Positions 56,861 through 58,129 of a stretch of 58,129 nucleotides of DNA are shown here, in pieces. The position numbers were made by a program, and so were the translations under genes. Below the pieces are notes generated by a model that did no database searches, was not told where the DNA came from, and saw only the letters and a list, made by a program, of their open reading frames with translations. Numbering within the stretch: the first letter of the stretch is position 1; each line of letters begins with the position of its first letter. Origin of the DNA: Thiohalobacter sp. (GTDB lineage Bacteria; Pseudomonadota; Gammaproteobacteria; DSM-19610); the NCBI GenBank assembly GCA_026984515.1, contig JALSRZ010000082.1, positions 1 to 58,129 on the forward strand, given 5' to 3'.

Positions 56861-58129
56861 CTAGCCGGCAGGCTCATCCTCTTCCTCGTCGTCTGCTTCA
56901 CCTTCAGTGCCTGTTGCAGCGGTTTTACGCTTCTTTAAAAACCACCAGACCGCAAAGCCGATACCACCCAGCAGCAGGTTGATGCCAACGAATACGCCAA
57001 TCGCAAGCCCGAGGCTGATCCCTTTTTTCTTTTCCGGCTCAGGTGCCGGATCCGGTTCCGGTTCAACTGCTTCAGGCACAGTGGCGGGCGGCGCTTCGGC
57101 AGGTTTTTCCAGGGCGGGTTTCACTTCCCCGGCGGGCACCGGTTCCGGCGTTTTCTCTGCTTCGGGACCGGTACTGAGCGGAGCGGGCGCCGGCGGCTCA
57201 AGCCCCGGTGGCGGTGCAGCCACCTCGAAGTGAACGGTTTTCTGTCGTTCAAAGGTTTCGCCCTTGGCGACAATACTAAGCCGGTAATCACCCGGGTTTT
57301 CAAAACTGAGGGTATTGGAATAAATGCCGTCAGCCGGCTTCCTGTCACCGTATTCACCGCGGTCAAACAGGTCGAAGCGGACGCTGTTGCCGTTCGGGTC
57401 CTCTATCTCCATCTCGAACCGGGTATTGGTCAGCACTGCCTCCCGGTCCAGCAACTTGCCATCCTGTTCCAGCCAGGATTCCAGCACCATATCCTTGCCG
57501 ACCTCGAGGCTGGGGTTCTGCGGATTGTGGTTGAGGCTCATATTGGTAACGATATACGCGTGGTTCCTGCCGCCGGTATACAGCAACTTCCAGGTACCCG
57601 GCTCGGGATTTTTCAGGGTGATCATGTCGAAGTGGTGGGAAACAAACCACTTGATATTTTTACCGGCCGCGTCGGAATCGAGTTTCCTGCCCTGCGGTGA
57701 CTGCAGGTAGATGCGCACATCCTCGCGTTCCTTGGAGGCAACAATCGTCACCTCCTCGATGGATGCATCGACCACGAATTCACCACCTTCGATCGGCAGC
57801 ATATCCGGGTCCTTGGCGCTTTCGAAAATGGCGCTGAACACCTCGTGCAGATCCTGATCACTACGCGCCAGTTTGAACAGTGCTCCGGTTTCGTTGGCCA
57901 GTTCTTTCAGCAGCTCCACATCGGAGGCCTCGGTGAAGGCAATGGTATATACCTTGACGCCACGTTCCTTTGCGGCCTGCAACAGTTCACCGCGCACTTT
58001 TTTGGTCAGTGCCCAGTCTTCATCGGTATCCCCCACATCCATCTTGCCGTCAGACATGAGCACCAGCATTTTTTCCTGCCCTGGCTGCCCTTCCTTTTCC
58101 AGCATGGCGAGGCCTTTTCCAGCGCTGCG
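56861..58129 (-). CDS. VWA domain membrane protein, C-terminal part (cut by window edge)
   Basis: The visible 422 codons include the second half of a von Willebrand A domain (MLVLMSDGKMDVGD, then GVKVYTIAFTEASDVELLKE), two beta-rich domains with NPEPGTWKLLYTGG and DGIYSNTLSFENPGDY, a Pro/Glu-rich linker, one membrane segment (about 30 residues from the end) and an acidic tail. It resembles uncharacterised gammaproteobacterial VWA proteins (TIGR03503-like by memory, not checked). The MIDAS DxSxS segment, if present, is beyond the right edge. The stop is at 56861; the gene for the coiled-coil protein starts 35 bases downstream. Confidence 0.85.
   Translation of the reverse strand, partial: RSAGKGLAMLEKEGQPGQEKMLVLMSDGKMDVGDTDEDWALTKKVRGELLQAAKERGVKVYTIAFTEASDVELLKELANETGALFKLARSDQDLHEVFSAIFESAKDPDMLPIEGGEFVVDASIEEVTIVASKEREDVRIYLQSPQGRKLDSDAAGKNIKWFVSHHFDMITLKNPEPGTWKLLYTGGRNHAYIVTNMSLNHNPQNPSLEVGKDMVLESWLEQDGKLLDREAVLTNTRFEMEIEDPNGNSVRFDLFDRGEYGDRKPADGIYSNTLSFENPGDYRLSIVAKGETFERQKTVHFEVAAPPPGLEPPAPAPLSTGPEAEKTPEPVPAGEVKPALEKPAEAPPATVPEAVEPEPDPAPEPEKKKGISLGLAIGVFVGINLLLGGIGFAVWWFLKKRKTAATGTEGEADDEEEDEPAG

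Overview
The window is about 58 kb of dense, GC-rich bacterial chromosome. Gene order and protein sequence point to a gammaproteobacterium with a lipid A outer membrane. Two conserved blocks lie next to each other: truD-ispF-ispD-ftsB-eno-kdsA-pyrG-tilS-accA / dnaE-rnhB-lpxB-lpxA-fabZ-lpxD-skp-bamA-rseP-dxr-cdsA-uppS-frr-pyrH-tsf-rpsB (all minus strand) and map-glnD-dapC-dapD-arsC-like-dapE (plus strand). This layout resembles Pseudomonas, Xanthomonas and Chromatiales-type genomes more than enteric ones. The species cannot be named from the sequence alone. No rRNA, tRNA, CRISPR array or intact transposase was found.

Region 1-8517 (minus) holds isoprenoid precursor, cell division, glycolysis, KDO, CTP, tRNA-lysidine and fatty acid genes. 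Positions 8692-11026 (plus) hold an orphan PhnD-type binding protein followed directly by a membrane histidine kinase. Positions 11175-13456 (minus) hold a GMC flavoprotein and its Tat-exported small subunit, whose start overlaps the dnaE stop codon. These two cassettes separate dnaE from accA, which sit side by side in E. coli. Positions 13453-32450 (minus) are the long envelope and translation block, with one extra alpha/beta hydrolase between dnaE and rnhB. The rpsB/map divergent region (32451-32731) carries an S2-type leader with nested inverted repeats and candidate overlapping promoters.

From 32732 to 41317 (plus) are map, glnD and the succinylase lysine/DAP genes. They are interrupted by a 147-bp MITE-like element with 29-bp perfect inverted ends and by a minus-strand VOC-DMT transporter pair. 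A four-gene TRAP transporter operon with a TPR lipoprotein follows (41356-45057). Next is an accessory stretch (45140-47346) with a seven-helix membrane protein, a 25-codon remnant of a VOC protein, a small conserved protein and a methyltransferase. The last part (47351-58129, minus) has a DUF302 protein, trhP, tsaB, a YoaA-type helicase, a TPR lipoprotein, PBP1b, and an unusual coiled-coil membrane protein next to a VWA membrane protein that runs off the right edge.

Most of the window is ordinary housekeeping DNA. The points most worth a second look are the binding protein-kinase pair, the VWA/coiled-coil pair beside PBP1b, the 12-bp hairpin that occupies the ribosome-binding region of mrcB, the MITE that supplies the stop codon of a neighbouring gene, and the VOC remnant coupled to the next gene by TAATG. 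No clear new defence or biosynthetic system is visible.
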